From positions 31,039,933 to 31,103,932 of the forward strand of contig NC_064439.1 in assembly GCF_023343835.1 (NCBI RefSeq): DNA of 64,000 nt, given 5' to 3'. The notes under the pieces are model-generated. The model worked only from the letters and a program-made list of their open reading frames with translations. It was not told where the DNA came from and did not search any database. The DNA is from Lagopus muta. Lineage: Eukaryota; Chordata; Aves; Galliformes; Phasianidae. Numbering within the stretch: position 1 is the first letter of the stretch; each line of letters begins with the position of its first letter. Shown here in pieces: positions 12,001 through 24,976 of this stretch. The translations under genes were made by a program, and so were the position numbers.

Positions 12001-13680
12001 CGGGCTAGGAATCCCATTTGAGCACACTGCATCTTTCAGCCTCCTCTTTTTTGCAGCAGCTCTCCCATACAAAGGAGTGACACAGCCCAACTTCCACTTG
12101 GATAGCTTGCACTGACATTTTCTCTTTAATTGGACTTTGCTATAAGTAAATTCAGCTGTTACAGGTATTGATGTACCTGTGTGTCTGTATGTATCTCCCA
12201 GGGTTCCCGGTTATGTTTATTTCTTCTTGATTTTTATTTTGTTCTTTTTTATTGTGCTGCTGCAGTTGCTGGTTTGATTGGCTGTATATTGTATTACATG
12301 TGCGCACTGACTTTTGAAAAAATCAATAACAATTAACTCAAACAGGGAGGTGTAAGCATGCTCTATCTGTAGCAGCCAGCCCAAACAAAGCTGCCAGCCC
12401 CACCAGCAACCCACAGGGTAGCAGCTGGATCCATGGGCTGTGTAACTTTTATGTGCTTCCAAAGATTTCTGATAGGGAAAGGGTATCAAATTTCCAAAGA
12501 TATTCAGTGAGGAGTGATTCCAGCTAGCTGTGATTCCTCTTCTCATCATGGAAAATGCAAACATTGACTGCTTTTTGAATTTGCCACTGAATTTAGCACC
12601 CAAGCAAAGGAGGAACAGGCAGAGCAGCATGGAGGCAGGGCTGCTGGGGGAAGGTGTTGTGCTCGTTCCTACTCTGAGACCCTGCAGAAGTGCTGAGCTT
12701 GACTAAATCTCACCATGCCTCTCATCCCCGCTGGCACCTCTTTGGTAGAAGTGTACACATGAGGTTTTAGTTCTGTGTGCACTTAGCATTTAGATTGAAA
12801 TGAAAGAAAGCAGCTTACCTTTGCCTTCTGTTGTCGCATGGTAAGATTGCACTGACCCTGACCACATCTCTGGTTTGCCTGAAGAGCTCTGAAGACATGG
12901 GATATTGGACTGCACAGCAGACACACAATAATCACCACTGCAGTTACAATGAAATACCTCAATGAAGGAAAAGTGAATTTCTTTACCAATAACTGGACTC
13001 TGTGAAGCAGGCTCTCAAGTCAAGCTTGGCATCTTTTCCTTGTGGCTTTGAGATAAGATCACTACAGATGGAAACAGGTCCTCTTGGTCACGGGCTGCTG
13101 TTCATGCAGAGCCCAGAAGGACTTTTCACTCATCGTACAAAACTTAATACAGATCTTTTCCTGGAACAAGTGCAAAATAAGCCGATGTGCGGGAATCTGT
13201 TTTAGAAACCCAATTTACAGATAAGAAATTCATTTCCTGCCGTCAGGAACTATTCAAAAGGAAGTAGGGGTGAAAGCAATTGGAAGAATTAAAATAATTT
13301 CAAATAATTTCATTTAGATATTTTCTTCCTCTTCAGATATCCCGTTATCTAATCTCTTGCATTTCTAAGAAGTGGTGATCAGGCATTTAGTTTGCCCATA
13401 GCTGATATTCTATGGAAAGATTTCAACTAAAAGACAATGTAGTAAACTGTCTAGAATGAAGTCTTTAGAAACGTTATTAGGATTTAGCGGTCATAAAGCA
13501 CATTTTATTTTTGCAGGAAAAAAAGAAGTGATGAAAATGCACATTTTAAGTCAGAATTAACCACCTGACAGCTGGACTTTAAAGGCAAAAATCATCTCAC
13601 CCCAATTCTCAGCTAAAGACTTCTGCCTGAATATTAACATTGCGCTCTGGTAAGAGAAACACAAAAAGCTGAAGTACTGA
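9035..13680. other. Non-coding intergenic sequence
   Basis: No gene is seen. The longest frame is 178 codons on the minus strand at 10854-11390. It runs through a poly-T tract (about 11230-11241, read as a lysine run), has no recognisable domain and overlaps other frames, so I treat it as chance. The remaining frames are shorter. No tRNA boxes and no LTR ends were noticed. Confidence 0.55.
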
Positions 13681-16409
13681 GGAGCTTCACCATGGAAAAA
13701 AAGCGAGAGCAAACCTTGCATTTTGGTGGGATCACTCCTGGTTTCTGCCTTCGTTTGGAAGGAGGGGTGTAATAGCCTGAGTACCAGGGGGCTTCTCCAA
13801 AGGAAAAAGTAAGCATAACACTTGGAACTGCTTTGTAGCAGCAAATGGAGCAGTGAATGGCAGGATCACTCTTGGTGCTATTTGATTTTTAGGGAAAAAG
13901 AAAAATGTGCACACTTTGTCTTCTGAAAGAGCAATTTTCTTTCCAACCTTTTGGAGATATGAATGGAAGCTCTTAAGGTCAGAAAATGGGAGGGACATTA
14001 AATGTAAAGACTGATCAAGGAAAGACATAGCTTTTAGGAGGATGATTTTGGCAACACAGGATGTGTATCATGCTTTTAAATGTAAAGGTGGCTAATGAGA
14101 ATTTCTTGCTTCTGACTTTATGATAGGAGTAAATGGGGAAGTAAATGGGAGTGATATTGTGAAAAAAACTGGGGAAGTTATACTTGCAGTCAGAGCAGCG
14201 TACAACCTGTTCCCCATCTTTTGAAGGAAAGAAGCAATTTGTTGCTGAAAGACTGATCTGAGAATGTACTTGGTATATGACTCAATTTTATTTTCCATGA
14301 GAAATCTTGTCTTTTCAACCGAGCAAAAAGAAAGAACTATTTTGTGGTTTAGGAATGCTCAGCTTCTAATGAAATATTTAACATTTTCTTGGCAAAGCAA
14401 AGAATGAAATAAATCCCTATCCAGAAGACTGTCTTTTGCCCTAAGAACAAGAACCCTACTCTCCCCCATACAAAGTATCTAGACAGAAGTGAGATAAAAA
14501 GCCACTTCTGATGCATTGGGCATGTGGGGATAGGAAGCTGCCATGGGCTCACAGAAATTAAGTCTCCAGTCACAAAGCCTCCTAGCCCATTTGATTACTA
14601 ATTTGGGGAGCGAAGACTGCAAAAGAAAAGAGCTCAAGGATACTTAGTTCAGGCGTTGGCTGCCATTGTGGTTATTATTTAGCCTACTGCAGGATGATTT
14701 CATTTGATCACCTGCCCACAAATGTGAAGGAACGTAAATCTGGAATTTGTGAATTCATCTGTTGTGTTTTGACAGGAGAGAGGCTCTTGGCAGCCAGCTA
14801 GTGGAAATAAAGTCTCTCTCCAGGGCGCAGAGCCATGTTGCAACCGCTAGAGCGTATTTATGCCCTCTCATCCATGTGTTTCTGAGAGGCAGCAGTTCAA
14901 CCAGCTGCAGGGCTCATTGGAAGCATTGTTTTCACAAGAAGGAAGAATCTCTCAGCCTGAGAGATGGAGTCATCACATAATTGTTTTTGAAAAGTTTGCT
15001 ATCTGCTTTTATACTAGGCTCTTTTCAGGTAGTTGAGGAGGATACAGACCCCAGTAACTCAGTAACTGACCTTAGATCAGGTCTAATACTTGCTGTCATC
15101 AGTTTTGTTTCATGTGTGGGAAGACTTCACCCTTCAGGGATAAAAAACCCACCAATGTATAAAACAAAGTACTTTTCAGTTTAATTAAATCTATGATTAC
15201 AGAACTACATCCTTGGTACTGCAGAGCAGTATCACTGATGAGCAAACATCAAAACTTGCCAAGCTGAGGACAATTCAATAAGTACCCCAAGCCCGGCTGC
15301 TAATCTGAACCACTTCATATCTAGTTTTAGCCACTTGAGACTGAAAATGAATCTCAGAATTTCATGAGAACAGGAGATCCCATGAGAGTTTCAATACTTT
15401 TTGCTTCCAGGGAGAATATGAATCCCAAAGGAAGCAGGCCTGCATATTTCAGTATCTGTTTCCCTTGAAAAAATAATACTTCTTCTATTTTTTATTTTTT
15501 TAATATGAGACACTTTGTCTCTATTTAAGTTGAAGTTTTAAATAAAGATCTGTAGGGTGTGGAGCTCTGGTATCCTCAGGACATGTTACAGTAAGGTATA
15601 AGATAGCGCCAATAAAGAATTCCAGGTATTCAAACTGCTCTCTCTGTAAGTCCAAAGATAAATGGAGTAAAAAGGTGAAGTGCATTGAAAAGGCTAAGCC
15701 TGGAACAGATCTGAACTGGTGTTAAAAAAGCAAGGATGCATTAGTCCACAGAGAGTTTCTACTGTGGACTTTGTGTAGTTGGTCAGAGCCCAATAAAGGG
15801 TCTTAAGCTTATATGCTAACATTTTCTATTGCTTTTTAAAATCTTTTTGATAGGGTGAGCACCCTGTGGATTGGGCTGTGACTAGTGGGCTGGCTTTCAA
15901 GACTTGATTCTTGCCAGCAGCCTCTGGGTGAGGCCAGTACAGCCTGCTGCATGGTCAGGAAAGGTTTTTACACTTGACAACAGCATGTTATTTCTGGGTT
16001 TTATTACATGTTTATCCTGTGGGCTCAACAACCTTTGGGTGGACTCATCATGTCCTTGGATGAGAACCGCCCTGCACTCCTACACAGGCTATTAGCTCCT
16101 GGCAGCAGAGAGGGACCCCCAGGGCAACACTGATTTCGGGGGAGGGGGAAACCAGGAGGTCATGACTGGGGCAGATAAATGCTGGGGAAGCACACAGGAG
16201 GTCTGTGGGGGCTCTGTCTATGTATTTACACCTCTCAGGCAGCTGATAGGAGAAAAATATACAAAAGGCTGCACCTGGACAAACCAAAGACTTAAGACTG
16301 CCCAGTATCCACTCCATTTAAAAGCTGTGGCTGTAAGTGGATAGATGCCACATAAAGAATCAAATTTGAGAAAAAATAGATGGTATTTTCCTCAGATGTC
16401 CAAAGTGTA
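13681..16409. other. Non-coding intergenic sequence with faint internal repetition
   Basis: No gene is recognised. Around 13.68-13.93 kb short phrases recur imperfectly (ggagcttcaccatgg... and ggggcttctccaaagg...; ggatcactcctgg and ggatcactcttgg), suggesting a decayed local duplication. The rest is plain AT-rich sequence. Confidence 0.5.
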
Positions 16410-18910
16410 CTCTTCCTCTTTTGAGTTATTTTCCATCAGGAACTTCTTGAGACTGATGTGCTTTCTCACCCCGCGCTCCTCCAGTGTCCCCTGAACTGAC
16501 TGTGACACCTTGTAACTCTGTGTTACCCCTAATCCAAGCTCTTGTGTTGGAGAAGATAGTGACTGATCAATTTTAATGCAACCTCACCATGTCATTCCCC
16601 GTGCTGCTGATCCCTTTCAAGTTGTAAATCTTCCAGGCTGGAGCATCCCATCCTGGTAAGTTCATACTGAAACTTTTCTATAGCTATTCAGGCATGGAAA
16701 CCATTTATACCCATTGCTTTCCTTTGACTCTGTCCAGTTTTACTGCACTCTCTTTGAAAGGAGATGACCAGAACAGCACAGTATTCCCACTATGGGTCAT
16801 TCACTAATTTTAAAATAATTTTCTTCTCTTGTTTGATCTTTATTCCTATTCTACTGAGCCTCAGTGTATATAAGTATGTTTTTAGGGTGTTTTTTTTTTT
16901 TTGACCAGTACAGAGTGCTGTGATGGTATATTCACAGAACTGTTAAACAGGCCCTATGATCTTACTCCTGAGTGTTAACGGTCAGCTCATGTGCATCGTT
17001 TTTTATATGGAACTATGACTATTTCTCTCACCTGTGAATTACTGCATATTTACCAACACTTCTCATTTCCCATTTTATTGTCTAGTCTCATAAAGCACTA
17101 CCACACCTCTTTATAGCCAGCTTTTGTTCTTAACATCATCGGTACTTTGCTGTTGCCAACAAACTCTCCTCTGTTCACCCCCATTTGTAGGTCCCTTGTG
17201 AATACCTTGAGAGCACAGGTTGCAACAGGCAGCCCTGCAGAATTTCTCTGCTCACCACTGACTGCAAGACCAAGGCTTCTGGTCACCTCCTCTGTTTCCT
17301 ATCTTTTAACTGTCTTTTTGTCATGCAGTGACTTTACCTTTTGTCACAATGCTGTTTGATTCCCTGAAGAATCTATACTGGACAAATTTTCTGAAAGTCT
17401 ATGGAAAGCCAAGTAGACTATATGAGCTGAATTACTCCTATCTGTATGTTCCTTGACCTCTTCAAAGAACTCCAACATGTACAAATGGCAAAAGTCATGC
17501 TGATTCTTCCTACGTAAATCTAATTTACTGAAGTGTCAGTTCATTTGGTTCTTCATTACATTTGCTACTAATTTGCCTCGTACAGATTTCAGACTTAAAG
17601 GCCTGCTGTTTCTCACATTTCCCCTAGAACCTTCTAAAATGCTGCCCTGACATTTGATATTTGACAGCCACTCTTTGGTTATCAAGGGATTATTGAGCAC
17701 AGAGTTATAATCTGCTGTTAGTCATTTAGTGATTTCATCCTTTAGGTCCTTTGAAATTCCTGAGCAACATAGCCTGTTTTTTGGCACCCGGTTGCTCTTT
17801 GTTTTGTTGAGGTGATCTTAGATCTGGTTTCTGGGCACAGCTATTTCAGACAAGCTTGCTGCCAAGGGTCCTCCCACCCCGAGAAGCTATCACATTTGGG
17901 AATCTGCAGCATTTCTTCCAGAGCAAAAAAAGTGATGTAAAGGATTAATTTTATTTCTCTAATAGCTTTATTTTCTCTGAGTTCTCCCTTCAAACTCTGA
18001 TCATCAACTGACTTAGCATATTCTCTGGCAGGCTTCCTGCTCCTGATGTGCTGAAGAAAAGATTTATTGCTAGTTTTGATTCCTTTTGCTAGAATCTCAT
18101 CAAACTCCTTTTCGGCTGTCTAATTGTTTTTGTACATGCAATCTTCCAGAGTATCTGCTACTTCCTAACTTAATCATATGGATCCAGCTTTAGCTGTTTG
18201 AAGGATTCGCAGTTATTCTTCTAATAACTCCCCTTATCTTGCTGTCTTACAAAGCTACCACATACTGCCCATTCTCAAGCCTACTTGATGAATAATATGC
18301 ATTGGCCTTGCGTTTCCAGCAGTGTCCTTCAGCAGCCTCCTTGCCTGCAGGAAGGAATTAATTTTCATTATTGTCCCATTTAGCTTTTTTTTAACAAAAT
18401 TTCACGTTTATATATGTTCCTACTCCAAACCAAGTATAGAATGGCCTCTTTTCTGATTGTTATCGTTAACATGAAATAGTTATTGACTATTCCACCTCTC
18501 ATTCTTGTGCAATATCTGGCCAATTTACATGGAAATCATTGACGTCTACAGTTTTTATTGCATCTCCTGCTTCTGTGGTGTCCTGGAATTCCTTCCATTG
18601 CCCTACAGCCCATGTTTCCATCTGAGCTGGAGAGTCAGTAACACATGCAATAGTCTTCCCATCTTATTTGGATAAAATGATATTTTTCCCATTTGGGCCT
18701 AAAATTTTAATCCACATGCTCCATACAGAAGTGGTTGATTTATTAATTTGATTGATTCTATGATATTCTACTCTATCCTTCCTTAGTAGATGGTGTTACA
18801 TTGTCCCACTTACTGCCTTCCTTCAAGCGTGTTTCTGATATGTCTGTCAGGCTGATGCCTTCATGAGACCAGACATGCCTGTTCTTCTATCTTATTTCTT
18901 AGCCATGCAT
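16410..18910 (-). repeat. Long ancient CR1 LINE copy, ORF2 RT and upstream
   Basis: About 2.3-2.5 kb of the + strand follows the antisense order of an old amniote CR1: 'gaccagaacagcacagtattc' (about 16770), 'gtttcctatcttttaac' (about 17297), 'ctgaaagtctatggaaagccaagtagactatat' (about 17391), 'gccaaaagtcatgctgattctt'-type sequence (about 17490), 'gcaggcttcctgctcctgatgtgctgaagaaaagatttattgct' (about 18030), 'tcaaactccttttcggctgtctaattgt' (about 18100) and 'ctactctatccttcc' (about 18770). These correspond to the RT domain and, rightwards, the part upstream of it towards the endonuclease. Stops and indels are frequent, so the copy is long dead. It contains a T13 run near 16890. The first 200 bases and the last 300 bases are the least certain. 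Confidence 0.78.
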
Positions 18911-19690
18911 AAATGTTCTGCCTTTCTTCCTCTTTCTCCCTGGTAGTGCGTGGGTTTGGGGAGCATACCAGAGGCAATTGCTGTAGAGGTTGGCAGCTCC
19001 TCAGAGCTTCAGCACCTTGCCTCACCTCTCTCCCACTCTCCCTTGCTTTGCCTTGCCTTTCCTATGGTATTGCTATCCACATGGATCACAGCCATCTGCT
19101 CCTCCTCTGCACTTCCTAGAAGCTGATTGCAGCTCCCCATGAAGTTCTCCTCTTTTTTTTTTTTTTTTTTTTTTTTCCTGGATGCTGTTTCCTGGCAGAG
19201 GATACAGTACCCATAAAGATGCTTCCTTGTCCAAATGGTCCTGCTGACTTTTTCTACTGCTGCTCTGGAGAGACAGAGGAAGGGTTCTCCCCCTTGTGGA
19301 GCTAATACAAAGAAGGAAAAGTATTTGAAGTAAAGAAGAGTTGTGGAAGAAGAGGGTTGAGGAAGGCCATGTGAGAGTGGTTTTTTTGCATGCCGAAATG
19401 GTCTGTCCCCTTTTGCATGTTACACTCGTCACTGCTAATCCTGGGGACCTCCCCACACCTCTGACCCGCTCTCTGCGCACCTGTGGCACTGTGTCAGTTC
19501 CTGGGGCCTTGGCCACATGGCACCACCACTCTTGGGGGCTTCAGTTTCCCCCCTAGCATAGTGCATGCCAGCCTGGGGCTGCAGGTGCAGTGGCTGTTCA
19601 GGTGAATAAAGGCAAGTGGATACACAGGAATTCACAGGGTTTGAGTCTGGGCATGTAAATTTAAGGCAGGGCCTTGCTTTTCTCTCTTTT
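18911..19690. other. Non-coding sequence with a long poly-T run
   Basis: No gene is seen. A 24-base T run lies at 19153-19176. It is not flanked by a recognisable SINE, so it may be a simple homopolymer or the reversed tail of an unrecognised retroposed piece. The overlapping ORFs on both strands here depend on this run and on C/T-rich sequence. Confidence 0.5.
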
Positions 19691-20420
19691 GCTAATTAAA
19701 TAGAATGATTCCAGCAGCTCATATAAAATGTGAGATTTTAATAAAATGCACAGTTACAGAGCTGATTATTGGGATGCAAGTAAATGCCACATAAAGCTCC
19801 TAAAATGTGCATTTTCTCTGCTTTAGGATTTTTCCCTCATGCAATTTCCCCAGTCAGATGGACGGGACGTCTGGGCCAGCTGATCATTACAGAAACATTA
19901 GCGAGGAAGAGCAAATGCTTTATGCAGATTTCCATAAGCGAGCTCCGGGTAGGCTGGCGGGGGGGACACAAGGAAACAGTAGGCAGTTCTGTAAACATCT
20001 TGTACGTTATCTTCTATGTTGCTGCTCATTCAGTTAACATTTCAAATCTGCTTCAAACACAAACTACAAGCAGAGCTGTTGACTCTGGGAGCTGTCGTAA
20101 TTTGTGTTCATTTAATCAGCTCAGTGTTGACGGCGTTGCTGCGTGCATGCTACTGACCAGGCTGCGTAATCACCTCAATGGCTGCGCTGAAGTGCTGCTA
20201 AGCCCTGCGATGAGATCCTGCAGAAAGCATTAACCTTCTTTATCCAACCCCGACCCTTTTATTTGCGCTCCCCCCCGGGCTTTCATTCATCTCCTCTGCC
20301 AGTTCAATTAAGGAAGAAAAAAAAGCGTACGTTTTCATTGGCCAGTCTGCGAGCATGTATTTCTCTGACATGAGGCATCCTATAAAGAAATGCTTATAAT
20401 GCAGAGAGAGCAAATACTGC
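19690..20420. promoter_or_regulatory. Candidate conserved regulatory element (CpG-retaining block)
   Basis: In a CpG-poor desert this block keeps roughly 15-20 CpGs in about 500 bases (19855-20370). It also has AT-rich transcription-factor-like words: gctaattaaat near 19691, a perfect forkhead core TGTAAACA at 19991-19998, and gttcaattaagg near 20301. It shows no repeat similarity. Retained CpG plus clustered motifs is typical of conserved enhancers in vertebrate deserts, which is the inference made here. It is open in two overlapping frames (19784-20233 and 19807-20037), so a coding exon is an alternative but less likely reading. Only cross-species alignment can settle it. Confidence 0.3.
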
Positions 20421-23400
20421 AGGGTATGTTTTAAAGACAGTGTTCAGAGGTTCAGCAGCCTGATTCCCACTGACATTAATGGTAGGCATGAGGATAAATC
20501 TTTGTGCATCGCTTTCAAAACTGACCCTGGGAGACATTTCCTGATGGGAAAGGGCACAGCCCAAGACATAAAAGTTTACAAAACCAGAGAGCTGAAATAA
20601 CTGAATAAAAACTAGAAGGCATAGGTGCAAAAGGGAACAAGTTATAGCTCTGCTAAGCTTGCGTGTAAGCTGTAAATCCCTGAGACAAGCGGGGAGAAGA
20701 TAGAGTTTAATCACTGTTGCAACATTTATGTATTTTTACTCAGTGGAAAACGTTGTGGGCTTGACCTCATTTTTATTTACCAGCTCTCAGGATCCTGATG
20801 CCCTGTGACAGCAAACACTGATTGACAGGCTGCAGAGCCGGCGAGCTGCAGGGCACACAACATCCCAGCAGGTGGCTTGGGCACTGAAAGCGGGCTGGGG
20901 CGTTTGGGAAAACGAACTCAAAATAGCTACAGAAAGTATCAGAGAGCTCGTTCAAGGCCTATTGATGCAACAGATCTCAGCTACATTGCAAAGACTGAGG
21001 AGTAAGGTGAAAGATCTTCCAAACCCTGACCATTACATCTGTATTTCACAACTCTTCTGTCTAAAATACTATGTTTCTTTTTTCCTCACATCTTTTACAG
21101 TTTCCAGTCAGCAGAGTGATGTCAGGTTATATAGCTGCACATCCAGCCTGCAGAATGTAGGAGGTGAATTTGGCCTCTGCTTGGGTGCTGGTGAGAGGCA
21201 GCGGATCCTGCAAGGACCGCGGGCAGAGGAAGGTGGAACTGTGGCTCCATGCAATGAAAGGCAGCAGCTCGCTCCTGCTGTGGTGGATGGCATGAGCTGA
21301 CACCCAAGCAGCAGCTAGAGCCGTGTGTTCTTTGAGGCTGACAGTAACATTTCCAAATGCTGTTGTAAGTAAGCTGCCTGAGCATCTGAAGTTCCTTACG
21401 ATTTGCTGCTGAGTTGCGTAGAAGGTTTTTAAATGAGTACACCTCAGCTTTGAGGAGGCAGAGCCTGGTGAAAGAGCAACAGAAAAGCAGGCCGACTTTT
21501 TTAAACAAAGAGACTTAAAAGCCTTCCTTCCCTCTGTTCATCCCACACACATTTCTGAAATATTAGGCTGTTTCAATAATACATAATTTACAGCAAGTTG
21601 CAAGAAGGGATTGCCAGCATAAAGCAAGCAAAATCCTAAGATCCAAAATGTGAGCAAGTCATCATAAAAGTGATAAAGAGCCAAGAAGAGAAAACTGCTT
21701 TTTGGAAAGGGAACAAAAGAGTAATGAAGACCAGACCTAAACTCCTAACATTTATGATACTGGCTTAAAACAAAAGAAGCATAATCAACCATGGAAAGTA
21801 GGAAGCCAACAAGAAGTATGTAGAGAAAAATGTGCAGAGGAATACCTGAAACTGTAGACTCTCTCACTCTTTTTTCCTTTTTCCCCAGCCAGAATGGCAT
21901 ATACAACAGTTCAGCAAAGCTAGGCAAGAGCAGTGCCTTGCACCAGCACTGCACCAAGAGGAAGGCTGCACAACCCAGAGTGGGGAGAATGCCTGCCAGA
22001 CCATAAAGCAAACAGTTACTGCAGCCTTGAATTGTTTGAGCAGGAAAATGGAGTTGTTTGATGTGCTTTGACTTCAACAAAAACCCATTCTGCTCTTTCC
22101 ATCTCTAGTTATGTGATTAGGTGGGAAGGAGTGCAGCATTTATCCATGGCTTGACCTGATACAACAACTGAACTCTGGAGACAGTGCTGATCACTCCTAA
22201 AGAAAAATGTTCCTCATCAACAGTGGGAACATTCAGTAAAATATAAAAATATCCTTTTAAGCTGTGACCGTACAGACATGATCATTATAATTATGGGTAA
22301 CAAAATGACTCTGGACTCTGCTCTATGTTTAGCAGTCAGAATCAGGGCATTAATGTTTTAGACAAAGATAGGATCTGACTCCTTTCCACAAAAGCTCCTC
22401 ACTCCTCTTAACTGAGCAACAACAACATTCATATTCATATACCATTCTTTTCTCCAGAACGTTGCTCTCAGACTTGCTTATTTCAATGTAAGAACTGATT
22501 GCAGTCCCCTAGAAGCCCCACAGAATTTCCTACCCTAATTGCAAGTGTGCTCTGGAAAGGAGCTCTGCCATGGCCAATATAAACAGGGTCAAGGCAGAGC
22601 TGAGAAGCAGCAGTAACATACCTATGCAAAAGGGAGATATTTCTGGTCATAAACTGCTTTTGGAGGCTCTGTCAAATGTGTGAGCAATGTCTGATCTGGA
22701 CTCTTATGTTAATAGGCCCAGCATTTCCAGCCTTTTCCTGAAACTGCTTCTCTTCTAGATCTGCTGTAAGTGGTTATCTATTTAAATGAGCATTTTTAAA
22801 CTTGGAGTGGATTGGGTTTAGCTCTTCTGAGAGAGAGAGAGAAAAAAAGAAAGCGGCACTTTAAAAGCAACAAGAAAAAAAGCTCATGGAAAAAAAAAAA
22901 ACCAACAGAAAAAAAACCTCCGTGTGGCAAAAGTCTCAAAACCCATCTCAGAAAGCACAGAGATGCACTCCTTTGAAAGCGCCAGCTCTGTGAAACGCTT
23001 TGCAGCCCCACGGGGCACCGGGTGCCTTCAGATCTCAGGATAGTGCTTGTGATTTAAGGATGCTCAGGAGGCTGCAGGATCAAGCAACTAGCTGCTAAAA
23101 AAGATCCCATGTGTCCTGCCTCTACACATACCCAACTGCTGTAGTCATGAAAGAATTACAGGCTTTAACAGAAGGCACAATCTTATATCCTCACGATTAA
23201 ATCTAGTGCTCAGCTTTATTTTCCATCCAGAAAACTAAAATACCACAGTGAAAGAGATTAGTGGAGAAATGCAGAGCTGCAAAAACTGGTGGCAAAGCGA
23301 AACAAGAACAAAGCAACATGGAGCTCACCGGTGAGCTTTTCTGCTTCTGGCTAAAACTGTGGTCTTTCAACTTCTCATTTTACAGTGACACCAACTGAGA

Positions 23401-24970
23401 AATCGCTTCTGGCGACGACATCTGTGTATGTTTGGTGGTTATTTATTCCGCTGAACAAAAATTAGGCAGATAGCTGTTCTGGAAATGCATTTTCAAAGAG
23501 CACGAAGTTGCTTTGCTTTCTAGTGATGAACTCAATTTTAAAGGAGTTGAGCAACCTCCTTCCTCAACGAACTTACCTGCTGCCAGCTGAGGACACTTAG
23601 CACATCACAGAATTGCATTTCACTCCCAAAGAGCAAAATCCTGACACTTTTGAAGTTAATGGGAGTTTTACTATCAATCTGGCTAGGATTTCATGCTAGG
23701 TCTATAAACCAGATCTGTCTGCTACCTGCATATAGATTTCTGTAGATTCTCGGATGCTCTGCTGGTCTAGGCTACTCTTATGGTGTATATAAAACCACAG
23801 GTCATCTTTTGGAGCTCACTGTATTTCATAATGATAAGCAAGGAGCTCTTTGTGACTAGGGGCTCCTAGGAAATATAAACCTCCTGAAAGCCTGAGCCTG
23901 TCTTCCATTCACAGCCCTCTTTGAACTGGGGAAAGATGAGGAGGAGAAGGTTTACTGTGATTTCAACATCTGTCAGTCTGCTCTGATGTGCATTGCAGAG
24001 GGATTTGCTGGTGGTAGATGGCAACATATTCATCTGAATATGTATGAACATAAACAATGCAGAGAAGCTACCGCCCAATTTCATATCCTGCCCTCGCTCC
24101 TCCACATATTGAATTAGTGCATTTATAATGGCATCTTTGTTTATTTAATAAATCTAAATTTCAATTAGAGACCACTAACAATTAGTCATACAGACTAGCT
24201 ATGACAGATGGGCTTCATCCGCAGCTGATTATACTAAAAAATATTATGTGAGCCTATTTTTAAAATACTATTATTTCAACATCCTTGCTGCTTGCAAATA
24301 GCTGAGAAGTCCATAACATACTAGTGAGAAATTTGTCTTCCTGGTAGTTTTGCAATATGCACAGAATGTGGGGTTTAAATTATAAAAGAGTTCATTATCA
24401 TTTCCCGTTATCTTGGGATCATTGCTAAAAATTGTGGTGGTGTTTGTGTAAAGAGATGTAGCACAGTATGACAGTTTGGTTAGTCTTATTTCTCTGTGTG
24501 GTCTTTGTTTAAAACATCAATCCAGCAAAATTATCTTTGACAGACAAATGCTTGTATGGATCATAGTGCTTGAACCGTGCAAGGGGTTTTATTTTAGCCT
24601 TTGAATCGCTTGGATTTCAGATATTTTGAGAATCAGCCATGAATGGATAGTTAAAATATTTCTGGTGATTCAAATGAATGATTTCTCTCTCTCCCGGCAT
24701 GAAATTCTCTTTGTTGTGTGTGTTGCTGCCTTTGATATGCTCATGTAATCTCAAGTAAACCAAATACACTGCATATATGTTCTATCAATAGGACTGTCAG
24801 ATTTCTGGTACTATTCTTACAGCACTCCCATCTAGACCAAAAGAGTAGGGAAGAAAGATCATGAAGACATTACACACAGTAGTATGTGCGAATGGCATTT
24901 GAATCCTGGTTTCTATTCTCTTGTCCTTTCAAACTCCGATCACAGATGTTTACATTGCTTCTTTTTGTAG
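20421..24970. other. Non-coding intergenic sequence
   Basis: No gene or known repeat is recognised. A purine-rich stretch ((GA)n then A-rich, 22829-22920, including an A12 run near 22890-22901) is present. A moderately CpG-retaining piece lies at about 23.28-23.60 kb. The area 24.10-24.30 kb is AT-rich with several TAAT/ATTA cores. Open frames are short and unremarkable. Confidence 0.5.
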
Positions 24971-24976
24971 CTATCT

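Noticed and set aside
19991..20010. miR-30-like seed TGTAAACATC
   Set aside because: No complementary arm lies nearby to form a precursor hairpin, and the bases after the seed do not match the family. It is better read as a forkhead site.
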